Assembly (NCBI GenBank): GCA_028695895.1
Contig: JAQVIE010000086.1
Coordinates: forward strand, 1 to 6,007
DNA: 6,007 nucleotides
Origin: Methanospirillum sp.
GTDB lineage: Archaea; Halobacteriota; Methanomicrobia; Methanomicrobiales; Methanospirillaceae
Reading direction: 5' to 3'
Shown: one piece after another, positions 1-6,007 of the stretch
Layout: every line of letters begins with the position of its first letter
Numbering within the stretch: the first letter of the stretch is position 1
Position numbers and translations under genes: made by a program
The notes under the pieces: model-generated
Database searches by the model: none
Told to the model about the DNA's origin: nothing
What the model saw: only the letters and a program-made list of their open reading frames with translations

Positions 1-1
1 G

Positions 2-1294
2 AAAAAACTTACATTCCACCCTGATGATTCGGTTCATGCATTTATCACCACGGTTCCTGAGGTTTCTTATGGAGACGGCCCATTATCAGGAATTACTGTT
101 GCAATAAAAGACAATATATCCACCAGGGGAATTGAGACCACTTGTGCTTCAAAAATGCTTAAAGGGTACATTCCTCCCTATGATGCCCATGTTGTAACCC
201 TGCTAAAAAATGCCGGTGCAGCAATTGTAGGGAAGACCAACATGGATGAGTTCGGGATGGGCACAAGTACAGAAAACAGTGTTTATGGTCCGACATTAAA
301 TCCTCTGGACCACAGCCGGGTTCCTGGAGGTTCGTCCGGAGGTTCAGCAGCAGCTGTTGCAGCAGGGCTTGTTGACTGTGCAATCGGTTCAGACACAGGT
401 GGTTCGATAAGATGTCCTGCATCATTTTGTGGAATAATCGGATTAAAGCCTACATATGGCAGGGTCTCCAGGTACGGGCTGATTGCATTTGCAAACTCGC
501 TTGAACAGATTGGTCCGATGGCAAGAGATGTCATTACTCTTTCAAAACTTTATTCGGTGATGGCCGGATATGATCCACGTGACGGAACATCAGTTGATAA
601 ACCATATTCACATACTCCGTCTACAGATATCGACGGCTTAAGGATAGGAGTCCCTGATGAATTTTTTGGGGAAGGGGTAAACCCGAAAGTGGCTGAAGAA
701 GTAAAAAAAGCAGTTGATACTCTTGAATCACTTGGTGCAAAAGCAGAACCATGCTCTTTGCCTTCGATGAAATATGCTTTGTCAGCCTGCTATGTCATCA
801 GTACATGTGAAGCTTCCAGCAATCTTGCACGTTTTGACGGGATCAGGTTTGGTCCGGGTGTTGAAACCCTGAAGAGCTGGCATGATGCATTTTCTGACCA
901 TAGGAAAGCCGGGTTTGGCAAGGAAGTCCGTCGTCGGGTAATACTTGGAACATTCTCTCTTGCAGCAGGCTATTATGGAAGGTACTATCAAAAAGCACAG
1001 ACTGCAAGACAGTTGGTCAGGAATGACTTTCATCGTCTGTTCAAAGACTATGATGTGATTGCATCTCCCACCATGCCAGACATTGCCTTCAGGTTTGGTA
1101 AAATGTCTGATCCACTAATGATGTACCTGTCAGATATCCTTACAGTTCCTGCAAACCTTGCAGGCATTCCTGCTTTATCATTACCATGCGGGAAAGTGGA
1201 TGGCATGCCTGTGGGACTTCAGCTTATGGGCCGTCACTTTGAAGATGAACGGATTATTGATACAGCTTTTGCCTTTGAACAGGGAGCGGTATGA
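2..1294 (+). CDS. gatA: Aspartyl/glutamyl-tRNA amidotransferase subunit A (5' partial)
   Basis: GatA is the glutaminase subunit of the cytoplasmic GatCAB complex. It hydrolyses glutamine and passes ammonia to GatB, which amidates Asp-tRNA(Asn) or Glu-tRNA(Gln). The frame is open from base 2 with no start codon before the window edge, so the N-terminus is cut off. The first internal ATG, at 155, lies downstream of the catalytic lysine and cannot be the real start. The amidase-signature triad is complete: Lys in VAIKDN (codon 107-109), the cis-Ser in VPGGSSGGS (codon 332-334) and the nucleophile Ser in DTGGSIRCPAS (codon 404-406). The Lys-Ser and Ser-Ser spacings of 75 and 24 residues match my recollection of bacterial GatA. 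430 residues are visible. The segment before the lysine and the C-terminus both look shorter than in bacterial GatA of about 485 residues. The stop overlaps the gatB start, so the two are probably translationally coupled. gatC may lie upstream but is not seen. Confidence 0.96.
   Translation, partial: KKLTFHPDDSVHAFITTVPEVSYGDGPLSGITVAIKDNISTRGIETTCASKMLKGYIPPYDAHVVTLLKNAGAAIVGKTNMDEFGMGTSTENSVYGPTLNPLDHSRVPGGSSGGSAAAVAAGLVDCAIGSDTGGSIRCPASFCGIIGLKPTYGRVSRYGLIAFANSLEQIGPMARDVITLSKLYSVMAGYDPRDGTSVDKPYSHTPSTDIDGLRIGVPDEFFGEGVNPKVAEEVKKAVDTLESLGAKAEPCSLPSMKYALSACYVISTCEASSNLARFDGIRFGPGVETLKSWHDAFSDHRKAGFGKEVRRRVILGTFSLAAGYYGRYYQKAQTARQLVRNDFHRLFKDYDVIASPTMPDIAFRFGKMSDPLMMYLSDILTVPANLAGIPALSLPCGKVDGMPVGLQLMGRHFEDERIIDTAFAFEQGAV
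1283..1286 (+). promoter_or_regulatory. Shine-Dalgarno sequence for gatB inside the gatA 3' end
   Basis: GGAG sits inside the last codons of gatA. It is 4 nt before the ATG at 1291 and 7 nt before the second, in-frame ATG at 1294. The 7-nt spacing is the more usual one, so translation may start at the second Met; the protein would then be one residue shorter. The ATGA overlap at 1291-1294 fits termination-reinitiation coupling of gatA and gatB. The choice between the two starts cannot be settled from sequence alone. Confidence 0.5.
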
Positions 1295-2718
1295 TGGAAG
1301 AGAGAGAGATTATCATAGGTCTTGAAATCCACTGTCAGCTAAACACTAAATCCAAGTTGTTTTGTGGATGTTCAACCGATTTTCATGATGATGAACCAAA
1401 TACCCATACCTGCCCTGATTGTCTTGGTCTTCCGGGCAGCATGCCTAAAGTGAACAAATGTGCCATTGAATATGCATTAAAGGTTGCAAAAGCCCTGAAT
1501 TGCTCAATAAGGGAAGAATCAGAATTTTCACGTAAACATTACTTTTATCCTGACCTGAACAAGGCATTCCAGATAACCCAGCATGACAAACCACTTGCAG
1601 AGTGGGGAAAGCTGCTTATTGATGGTGACAATGGAGAAAAAGAGATCAGGATTACCAGGATCCATCTTGAAGAAGATCCAGGACGGTCCGTCCACATGGG
1701 GACTTCAGACCGCGGTAAATATACCCTTATTGACTATAACCGTGCCGGAACTCCTCTTATCGAAATTGTAACAGAACCTGATTTACGATCTCCTAAAGAA
1801 GCCAGAAAGTTCCTGAATAAGCTCAGGGCAACCCTTGAGTACCTTAATGTCTTTGACTCAGAAAAAGAAGGTTCTCTACGTGTTGATGCAAATATCTCCC
1901 TTAAAGGTTCTTCAAGGGTTGAGGTAAAAAACATATCTTCATATAAGGGTGTTGAGAAAGCCCTCACCTTTGAGATAACCAGGCAGCGAAACCTCCTCAG
2001 ACGTGGCCAAACAGTGGCAAGGGAGACCAGGCACTTTGTAGAGACCAGGGGGGTTACCACCTCGTCCAGGTCAAAAGAAGAAGAGAATGATTACAGGTAT
2101 TTCCCTGATCCTGATCTTCCGCTTCTCAGGGTGGCGTCATGGGTTGATGGAATTGAGCTTCCTGAACTTCCTGATGCAAGGAGAGAACGGTTCATCTCCC
2201 AGTACGGGATCTCACCAGAACATGCAAAAACACTCGTCGGCGGACTTAAACTTGCCGAGTTCTACGAGTCTGTTGCATTGGAAGATCCTGTCCTTGCTGC
2301 GACATGGACAGCAGATTATCTTTTGGGAGAGCTCAATTACCGGGACTTTTCCATAGATGCAATGCCTGCCGGCCTCTTTAAAGAGTTGTTAACCCTCATT
2401 AAAACTGATACCGTTACTGACAAGTCTGCCGTGGAGATACTCAGGATGATCCTTGATGCGGTCAAAGAAGGTAAAAAACCTGAACATCCACAAGAGATAG
2501 TTTCAAGGCTTGGACTTGCCAAGACCAGTGGTGACCAGATTACCGGGATGATTCAGGAGGTTATTGCCGAGCAGCAGGCAGCAGTAGATGATTATTATGC
2601 CGGGAAGATGCAGGAATTAAACTTCCTTGTCGGACAGGTAATGAAAAAATGCCGGGGACGAGCAGATCCCGGGCATCTGAACACGCTTCTCAAAGAAATT
2701 CTGGATAAAAAGGCCTGA
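1291..2718 (+). CDS. gatB: Aspartyl/glutamyl-tRNA amidotransferase subunit B
   Basis: GatB binds the mischarged tRNA, phosphorylates its Asp or Glu side chain with ATP and amidates it with ammonia from GatA. At 475 residues it is full length for the family. The cradle domain starts with GLEIHCQL (10-17), followed by four cysteines at C25, C27, C41 and C44, a pattern expected to bind zinc. Next come YPDLNKAFQITQ (86-97), HLEEDPGRS (125-133) with family-conserved acidic residues, and the family signature DYNRAGTPLIEIVTEPD (148-164). RSKEEENDYRYFPDPDLP follows at 260-277. The helical and YqeY-like tail, which contacts tRNA, fills roughly 300-475 and ends with VMKKCRGRADPGHLNTLL. Since archaea usually make Gln-tRNA with GatDE, the likely product is Asn-tRNA(Asn); this is inferred from family knowledge, because the rest of the genome is not visible. 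It overlaps gatA by 4 nt and precedes topA by 4 nt. Confidence 0.97.
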   Translation: MMEEREIIIGLEIHCQLNTKSKLFCGCSTDFHDDEPNTHTCPDCLGLPGSMPKVNKCAIEYALKVAKALNCSIREESEFSRKHYFYPDLNKAFQITQHDKPLAEWGKLLIDGDNGEKEIRITRIHLEEDPGRSVHMGTSDRGKYTLIDYNRAGTPLIEIVTEPDLRSPKEARKFLNKLRATLEYLNVFDSEKEGSLRVDANISLKGSSRVEVKNISSYKGVEKALTFEITRQRNLLRRGQTVARETRHFVETRGVTTSSRSKEEENDYRYFPDPDLPLLRVASWVDGIELPELPDARRERFISQYGISPEHAKTLVGGLKLAEFYESVALEDPVLAATWTADYLLGELNYRDFSIDAMPAGLFKELLTLIKTDTVTDKSAVEILRMILDAVKEGKKPEHPQEIVSRLGLAKTSGDQITGMIQEVIAEQQAAVDDYYAGKMQELNFLVGQVMKKCRGRADPGHLNTLLKEILDKKA

Positions 2719-2722
2719 TATT

Positions 2723-5509
2723 ATGCACCTGATTATTGCCGAAAAGAATATTGCCGCAAACCGGATTGCCCATATCCTATCCGGAAAAGATAAAGTTTCG
2801 GCAAAAAAAGAGGGCGGGGTGAATGTTTACACCTTTGGAGACAAGACGTCAATCGGACTTCGGGGTCACGTGGTTGAGGTTGACTTTGTTGAAGGGTATA
2901 CCAACTGGCGCTCCCAGGAACGTCCACCTCGTTCTTTAATCGATGCAGGAACTATAAAGCGTCCAACTGAACCAGCCATTGTAAAACTCATTCATAAAAT
3001 TGCAAAAAAAGCAAACCGCGTTACCATTGCCACTGACTATGATACTGAAGGTGAGCTGATTGGTAAAGAGGCATATGAGCTGGTCAGGGCAGCAAACCCG
3101 AAAGTACCTGTTGATCGTGCACGGTTTTCAGCGATTACAAAAGAAGAGATTACAAGGGCTTTTTCTGAAACTGCAGAGATAGATTTTGATCTTGCTGCAG
3201 CAGGGGAAGCAAGGCAGGTTGTTGATCTAATCTGGGGTGCATCTCTTACCAGATTTATCAGTCTTGCAGCTAAGCGGGGCGGAGTCAACATCCTTTCTGT
3301 CGGACGTGTCCAGTCTCCTACTCTTGCAATGATCGTTGACCGTGAGAGGGAGATTGACTCATTTATTCCGGAACTTTACTGGGAGATCTCCCTGACCACC
3401 GAAAAAGATGGTCAGACTATCGTTGCCCGTCATGCCGAGGGTCGTTTTACCGACAAAAATGCAGCAGATGCGGCATATGCCGGGACTAAGGATCCCCTGG
3501 TTATTACGGAAGTAAAAGAGGGAAAAAGAGCTGATAAGGCTCCGACACCATTTGATACAACACAGTTCATTGTTGCTGCCGCACGTATTGGTTATTCTGC
3601 GGCGAATGCAATGCGTGTTGCAGAAGAACTCTATATGAATGGTTTTATCTCTTATCCCCGTACTGACAACACGATTTATCCGCCCTCCCTCAATCTTGAG
3701 AGTATTTTAAAGACACTTGAAAAGACGATATTTGCCCCTGACATTGAATGGGTCAGAAAGAACAGACGGACAAAACCTACCGAAGGAAAAAAATCCTCTA
3801 CTGATCACCCTCCAATTCATCCAACTGGTGTTGCAACCGAGGCTCAGCTTGGAGAAAACTGGAAGCTGTATGAGCTTATCGTGAGACGGTTCCTTGCAAC
3901 ACTTTCACCAGATGCAGAATGGGCAACTATGCGTATCGGATTGGATGCAACAGGGCAGAATTATATTGCAACAGGTTCCAGGCTGACAAAAGCCGGCTGG
4001 AGAACTGTATACCCTTATTCTGATGCAAAAGACTCCATACTTCCGGTTGTCAAAAAAGGAGAGAAATTAAAGATCCAGGATTTGAAGCTTGAAGAGAAGC
4101 AGACTCAGCCTCCACCACGTTATTCACAGAGTAAACTTATCCAGGTGATGGAGGAGCTTGGTCTTGGGACAAAATCCACAAGGCATGAGGTTATCCAAAA
4201 GCTCATCTCAAGAAAGTACATCGAAGGAACTCCGCTTCGTCCGACCCTTGTGGGCAAGGCTGTAACTGAATCACTTGAAGCACATGCTTCAACCATCACA
4301 AGACCTGATATGACCCAGAAGCTTGAACAGGCCATGGAGGCTATCAAAGTCAGGGATAAGTCAAGAGACGGGGTGGTTGATGATTCAAGAAAAATGCTTC
4401 ACCAGGTCTTTGATGAACTGGAACCTAATGAGGCGGTCATCGGCCAGGAGATAATGGAGCAGGCCGATGAAGAACTGACACTTGGTCCATGTCCTGTCTG
4501 CAGAAATGATCTTCGAATAAGAAGAAAAGGAGGCTCTCAGTTTATCGGTTGTAATGGATACCCGGATTGTACCTTTAATATCTCCCTCCCAGGTACCATG
4601 TGGGGTTCTGCGGTAAGGACCAAGAACGTCTGTGAGACGCATAATCTCTTTCATGTCAGCCTTATTGCAAAAGGGTCCAGACCCTGGGAGATAGGTTGTC
4701 CGCTCTGTCAGCTTATCGAACAGCAAAAAGAGCATTATGCAAAAATGCCTTCAATGACTGAGCAGATTCAGCAAAAACTTCTTGACAGCAAAATCTTCTC
4801 GCTATATGAACTTACCAGGACAGAGCCTGAAACACTTGTAAAAAAGACAGGTATAACCAAAAAGCTGGCTGAAAAGCTTATTCTCGAAGCAAATGAAGTT
4901 CTCAATTTTATTCGCAGAAGGTCAGAATGTAAAAAATTCATGAAACAGTATGTTCCTCCCAAACGTGGAAGAAGTCATACAAAAGTCATGAATGGATTTG
5001 CTAAATCAGGGATAAATTTTATTGAAGATATTGCTATTGCTTCTGTAAGCTCACTTAAAAAAACCGGATTATCAGACGATGAAGCAAATACATTAAAAGT
5101 TGGGGCCATAACCCTGGTTGCGAAAAACCAGCTGAAAGATATAGGGGTTTCTACTGTATCCCTTAAACGATACCAGGAAGCTGGTTTTATAACACCCGAA
5201 GATATTATCTCTGCTCATCCTGCGTACCTCTCTTTGAAGACCGGAATATCGATAGAGACCGTAATTAAGCATGTAGCCCTTATTGCGCAGTCACTTGGAA
5301 AACCTGAACCTGAAAAAATCTCCAAAAAATTGTTTGAATCCGGAAGAAAAGAACTCATGGCAATTCCAGGAGTAGGAGAAGCTATGCTGGAGAACCTGTA
5401 CAGGGCTGGAATCTATGATAAAAAAACACTTGTTGCTACAGATGCAGTAAAGGCTGCAAAATTGAGTGGTTTATCAAAAGAACATGTAAAAAAATTACAG
5501 ACTGCTTAA
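2723..5509 (+). CDS. topA: DNA topoisomerase I (type IA, archaeal) with zinc ribbons and C-terminal HhH array
   Basis: Type IA topoisomerases cut one DNA strand through a 5'-phosphotyrosine and pass another strand, relaxing negative supercoils. The Toprim domain begins at the N-terminus (LIIAEKN, Glu7) and carries the metal-binding DYDTEGE motif (Asp105, Asp107, Glu109). SVGRVQSPTL is at 192-201. The active-site tyrosine is Tyr311 in ISYPRTDN (codon 3653-3655). DHPPIHPTG (361-369) and LGLGTKSTRHEV (479-490) are further family motifs. A four-Cys ribbon follows (C590, C593, C610, C616), then a second cluster with one His (C637, H640, C659, C662). From about residue 686 to the end lies a tail of helix-hairpin-helix units. 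No reverse-gyrase helicase domain is present. The ATG at 2723 is chosen because MHLIIAEKN is the expected Toprim N-terminus; a weak AAGG lies 9 nt upstream. The 4-nt gap from gatB suggests one transcript. The length of 928 residues exceeds a minimal type IA core with zinc fingers. Confidence 0.96.
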   Translation: MHLIIAEKNIAANRIAHILSGKDKVSAKKEGGVNVYTFGDKTSIGLRGHVVEVDFVEGYTNWRSQERPPRSLIDAGTIKRPTEPAIVKLIHKIAKKANRVTIATDYDTEGELIGKEAYELVRAANPKVPVDRARFSAITKEEITRAFSETAEIDFDLAAAGEARQVVDLIWGASLTRFISLAAKRGGVNILSVGRVQSPTLAMIVDREREIDSFIPELYWEISLTTEKDGQTIVARHAEGRFTDKNAADAAYAGTKDPLVITEVKEGKRADKAPTPFDTTQFIVAAARIGYSAANAMRVAEELYMNGFISYPRTDNTIYPPSLNLESILKTLEKTIFAPDIEWVRKNRRTKPTEGKKSSTDHPPIHPTGVATEAQLGENWKLYELIVRRFLATLSPDAEWATMRIGLDATGQNYIATGSRLTKAGWRTVYPYSDAKDSILPVVKKGEKLKIQDLKLEEKQTQPPPRYSQSKLIQVMEELGLGTKSTRHEVIQKLISRKYIEGTPLRPTLVGKAVTESLEAHASTITRPDMTQKLEQAMEAIKVRDKSRDGVVDDSRKMLHQVFDELEPNEAVIGQEIMEQADEELTLGPCPVCRNDLRIRRKGGSQFIGCNGYPDCTFNISLPGTMWGSAVRTKNVCETHNLFHVSLIAKGSRPWEIGCPLCQLIEQQKEHYAKMPSMTEQIQQKLLDSKIFSLYELTRTEPETLVKKTGITKKLAEKLILEANEVLNFIRRRSECKKFMKQYVPPKRGRSHTKVMNGFAKSGINFIEDIAIASVSSLKKTGLSDDEANTLKVGAITLVAKNQLKDIGVSTVSLKRYQEAGFITPEDIISAHPAYLSLKTGISIETVIKHVALIAQSLGKPEPEKISKKLFESGRKELMAIPGVGEAMLENLYRAGIYDKKTLVATDAVKAAKLSGLSKEHVKKLQTA
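4490..4570 (+). other. Zinc-ribbon domain 1 of TopA (four Cys)
   Basis: Protein residues 590-616 have the pattern C-x2-C-x16-C-x5-C, with CPVC at the start and GCNGYPDC at the end. This is the usual type IA topoisomerase C-terminal zinc finger, which helps hold single-stranded DNA. The spacing is read directly from the translation; metal binding is inferred from the family. Confidence 0.85.
4631..4708 (+). other. Zinc-ribbon-like cluster 2 of TopA (C-x2-H / C-x2-C)
   Basis: Protein residues 637-662 read C-x2-H, 18 intervening residues, then C-x2-C (CETH and CPLC). The layout is that of a zinc ribbon in which His640 takes the place of one Cys. It follows the four-Cys ribbon after a 20-residue linker. 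Metal binding is inferred from the pairing; a degenerate, non-binding ribbon is also possible. Confidence 0.6.
4778..5500 (+). other. Array of four helix-hairpin-helix units at the TopA C-terminus
   Basis: Residues 686-926 hold four units of roughly 40-57 residues. They resemble the N-terminal HhH domain of RadA/Rad51: an optional first hairpin, an ExxL or EDI helix, then a second hairpin with a TG[IL][TS]-like turn. Unit 1 is 686-723 (turn KKTGIT), unit 2 is 759-798 (KKTGLS), unit 3 is 817-856 (LKTGIS) and unit 4 is 870-926, which has both IPGVGEAM and LSGLSKEH turns. An additional LKDIGVS turn at 804-810 precedes unit 3. A strongly basic linker (RRR, KK, PPKRGR) joins units 1 and 2. Such modules bind the DNA backbone without sequence specificity, so the tail probably adds DNA grip or processivity. 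Boundaries are by eye. Confidence 0.65.
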
Positions 5510-5601
5510 TAGGTTTTACCTCTCCCACTTATTTTTATTCTCCCGAACGTTTTTCAATATGAACTTATGAAGCTGTATAGCAGTTTTGAGGACAGGCATA
5601 A
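5510..5601 (+). promoter_or_regulatory. Leader of the GGGP synthase gene with Shine-Dalgarno site
   Basis: This 92-nt spacer is the only real intergenic region in the window. GAGGA at 5588-5592 is a clear Shine-Dalgarno match, 9 nt before the ATG at 5602, and it fixes that start. No canonical archaeal TATA box (TTTATATA-like) is evident; the best candidates are the A/T-rich stretch near 5529-5539 and GTATAG at 5575-5580, both weak. The spacer may therefore hold a weak promoter or only a translation signal in a longer operon. Confidence 0.55.
5530..5554 (+). terminator. T-tract region after topA, candidate archaeal terminator
   Basis: Starting about 20 nt after the topA stop, there are two runs of five T (5532-5536 and 5550-5554) within a pyrimidine-rich stretch, with no clear GC-rich hairpin. 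Archaeal RNA polymerase can stop at such U-tracts without a stem-loop, so partial or full termination of the gat-topA transcript here is plausible. The first run, in TTATTTTTATT, could instead be part of a weak TATA-like promoter element for the downstream lipid gene. I cannot decide between the two from sequence. Confidence 0.35.
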
Positions 5602-6007
5602 ATGCACACAAAATGGAAGACCTGGGCTCACGTAACAAAGCTTGACCCGGATAAACATATTTCAGAAGAAGAGATAGCAGAGATTGCAACAAGCGGAACA
5701 GATGCCCTTATTCTTTCAGGTACGCTCAATATTACAAAAGAAAATATGTCAGAGCTTCGTGATCAGGTGAAGGAATACGGACTTCCACTGGTAGTTGAAC
5801 CTGCCGGACCTGAATCCGCGATTTTTAATGACATAGATCTGTTATTCGTTGCCAGCGTGATGAACACCTCTGATGCCAGGTGGATTGTTGGTAAACACCG
5901 CGACTGGACAATGAACCCTGGTATTGTCTGGGATAAGGTAGTACCGGAGGCTTATATTGTATTAAATCCTGACTCTGCGGTAGGAAGAGTAACCGGGGCT
6001 GACTGTG
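5602..6007 (+). CDS. Geranylgeranylglyceryl phosphate synthase (3' partial)
   Basis: This enzyme of the GGGPS/PcrB family is a prenyltransferase with a TIM-barrel fold. It joins geranylgeranyl diphosphate to the C3 hydroxyl of sn-glycerol-1-phosphate, the first ether bond in archaeal membrane lipid synthesis. The open frame runs from ATG 5602 to the window edge with no stop: 135 residues of an expected 220-250 or so. Family motifs seen in order are WAHVTKLDPDK (8-18, phosphate-binding region), SGTDALILSGT (31-41), LPLVVEPAGP (61-70), DLLFVASVMN (79-88), WIVGKH (94-99) and AYIVLNPDSAVGRVTGA (117-133). Bacterial PcrB homologues use heptaprenyl diphosphate, but the archaeal setting favours geranylgeranyl. 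The remaining barrel strands and the C-terminal glycine-rich phosphate site lie outside the window. The start is supported by GAGGA 9 nt upstream. Confidence 0.93.
   Translation, partial: MHTKWKTWAHVTKLDPDKHISEEEIAEIATSGTDALILSGTLNITKENMSELRDQVKEYGLPLVVEPAGPESAIFNDIDLLFVASVMNTSDARWIVGKHRDWTMNPGIVWDKVVPEAYIVLNPDSAVGRVTGADC

Noticed and set aside
155..157. ATG at 155 as the gatA start
   Set aside because: The frame is open upstream to the window edge and encodes the catalytic Lys motif VAIKDN at 98-115, so the gene must start earlier.
159..425. 88-codon - strand open frame in gatA, rich in His, Gln and Leu
   Set aside because: It mirrors the Gly/Ser/Ala-rich amidase signature region; its odd composition follows from the complementary strand.
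1734..2060. 108-codon open frame on the - strand inside gatB
   Set aside because: It is antisense to well-conserved gatB motifs. Its Ser/Arg/Leu-rich composition is typical of an antisense shadow, and there is no gene-like context.
4385..4735. 116-codon open frame on the - strand inside topA
   Set aside because: It lies opposite the zinc-ribbon part of topA, where the + frame encodes clear conserved motifs. The translated product shows no recognisable motif, and a shadow frame is the simplest explanation.
2723..5509. Reverse gyrase instead of topoisomerase I
   Set aside because: There is no N-terminal helicase domain; the protein begins directly with the Toprim domain.
5572..5583. Short inverted repeat (GCTGTATAGC) in the spacer before the lipid gene
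   Set aside because: It has only a 3-bp stem with a 4-nt loop, too weak to call an operator or terminator.
5567..5635. Possible 22-codon upstream ORF overlapping the GGGP synthase start, plus a 3-codon ORF at 5559-5570
   Set aside because: Neither has a Shine-Dalgarno sequence at a usable distance. The GAGGA site serves the ATG at 5602, and chance short ORFs of this size are expected.

Overview
This window looks like chromosomal DNA from a methanogenic euryarchaeon, most likely of the order Methanomicrobiales (a Methanospirillum-like organism would fit). The reasons are three. The final gene is an archaeal-type geranylgeranylglyceryl phosphate synthase, used to make ether lipids. The topoisomerase I is of the euryarchaeal type. 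The base composition is moderate: hand counts gave 47% G+C over 3001-3600 and 39% over 4861-5460. The order-level placement is an inference from how the proteins read, not from a database search.

Layout: all four genes lie on the + strand and are tightly packed. (1) The window opens inside gatA, the amidase subunit of the GatCAB tRNA-dependent amidotransferase. Its 5' end lies outside the window, but the Lys / cis-Ser / Ser triad is visible. (2) gatB (1291-2718) overlaps the gatA stop in an ATGA junction. (3) topA (2723-5509), a 928-residue type IA DNA topoisomerase, starts 4 nt after gatB. It has two zinc-ribbon-like clusters and a long C-terminal array of RadA-like helix-hairpin-helix units. 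(4) After a 92-nt spacer with T-tracts and a good Shine-Dalgarno sequence, a geranylgeranylglyceryl phosphate synthase gene begins at 5602 and runs off the end.

How the genes relate: GatA and GatB act in one complex. GatA releases ammonia from glutamine, and GatB activates the mischarged Asp-tRNA(Asn) or Glu-tRNA(Gln) and receives the ammonia. In archaea GatDE generally makes Gln-tRNA(Gln), so GatCAB here probably makes Asn-tRNA(Asn). topA is probably co-transcribed with gatAB because of the spacing, but it has no biochemical link to them. The lipid gene may form a separate transcription unit or continue the same one. All are housekeeping functions.

I found no mobile element, CRISPR array, tRNA or rRNA, and no clear undescribed system. 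The most notable feature is the modular C-terminal tail of the topoisomerase: four helix-hairpin-helix units in A+T-richer DNA than the catalytic core.
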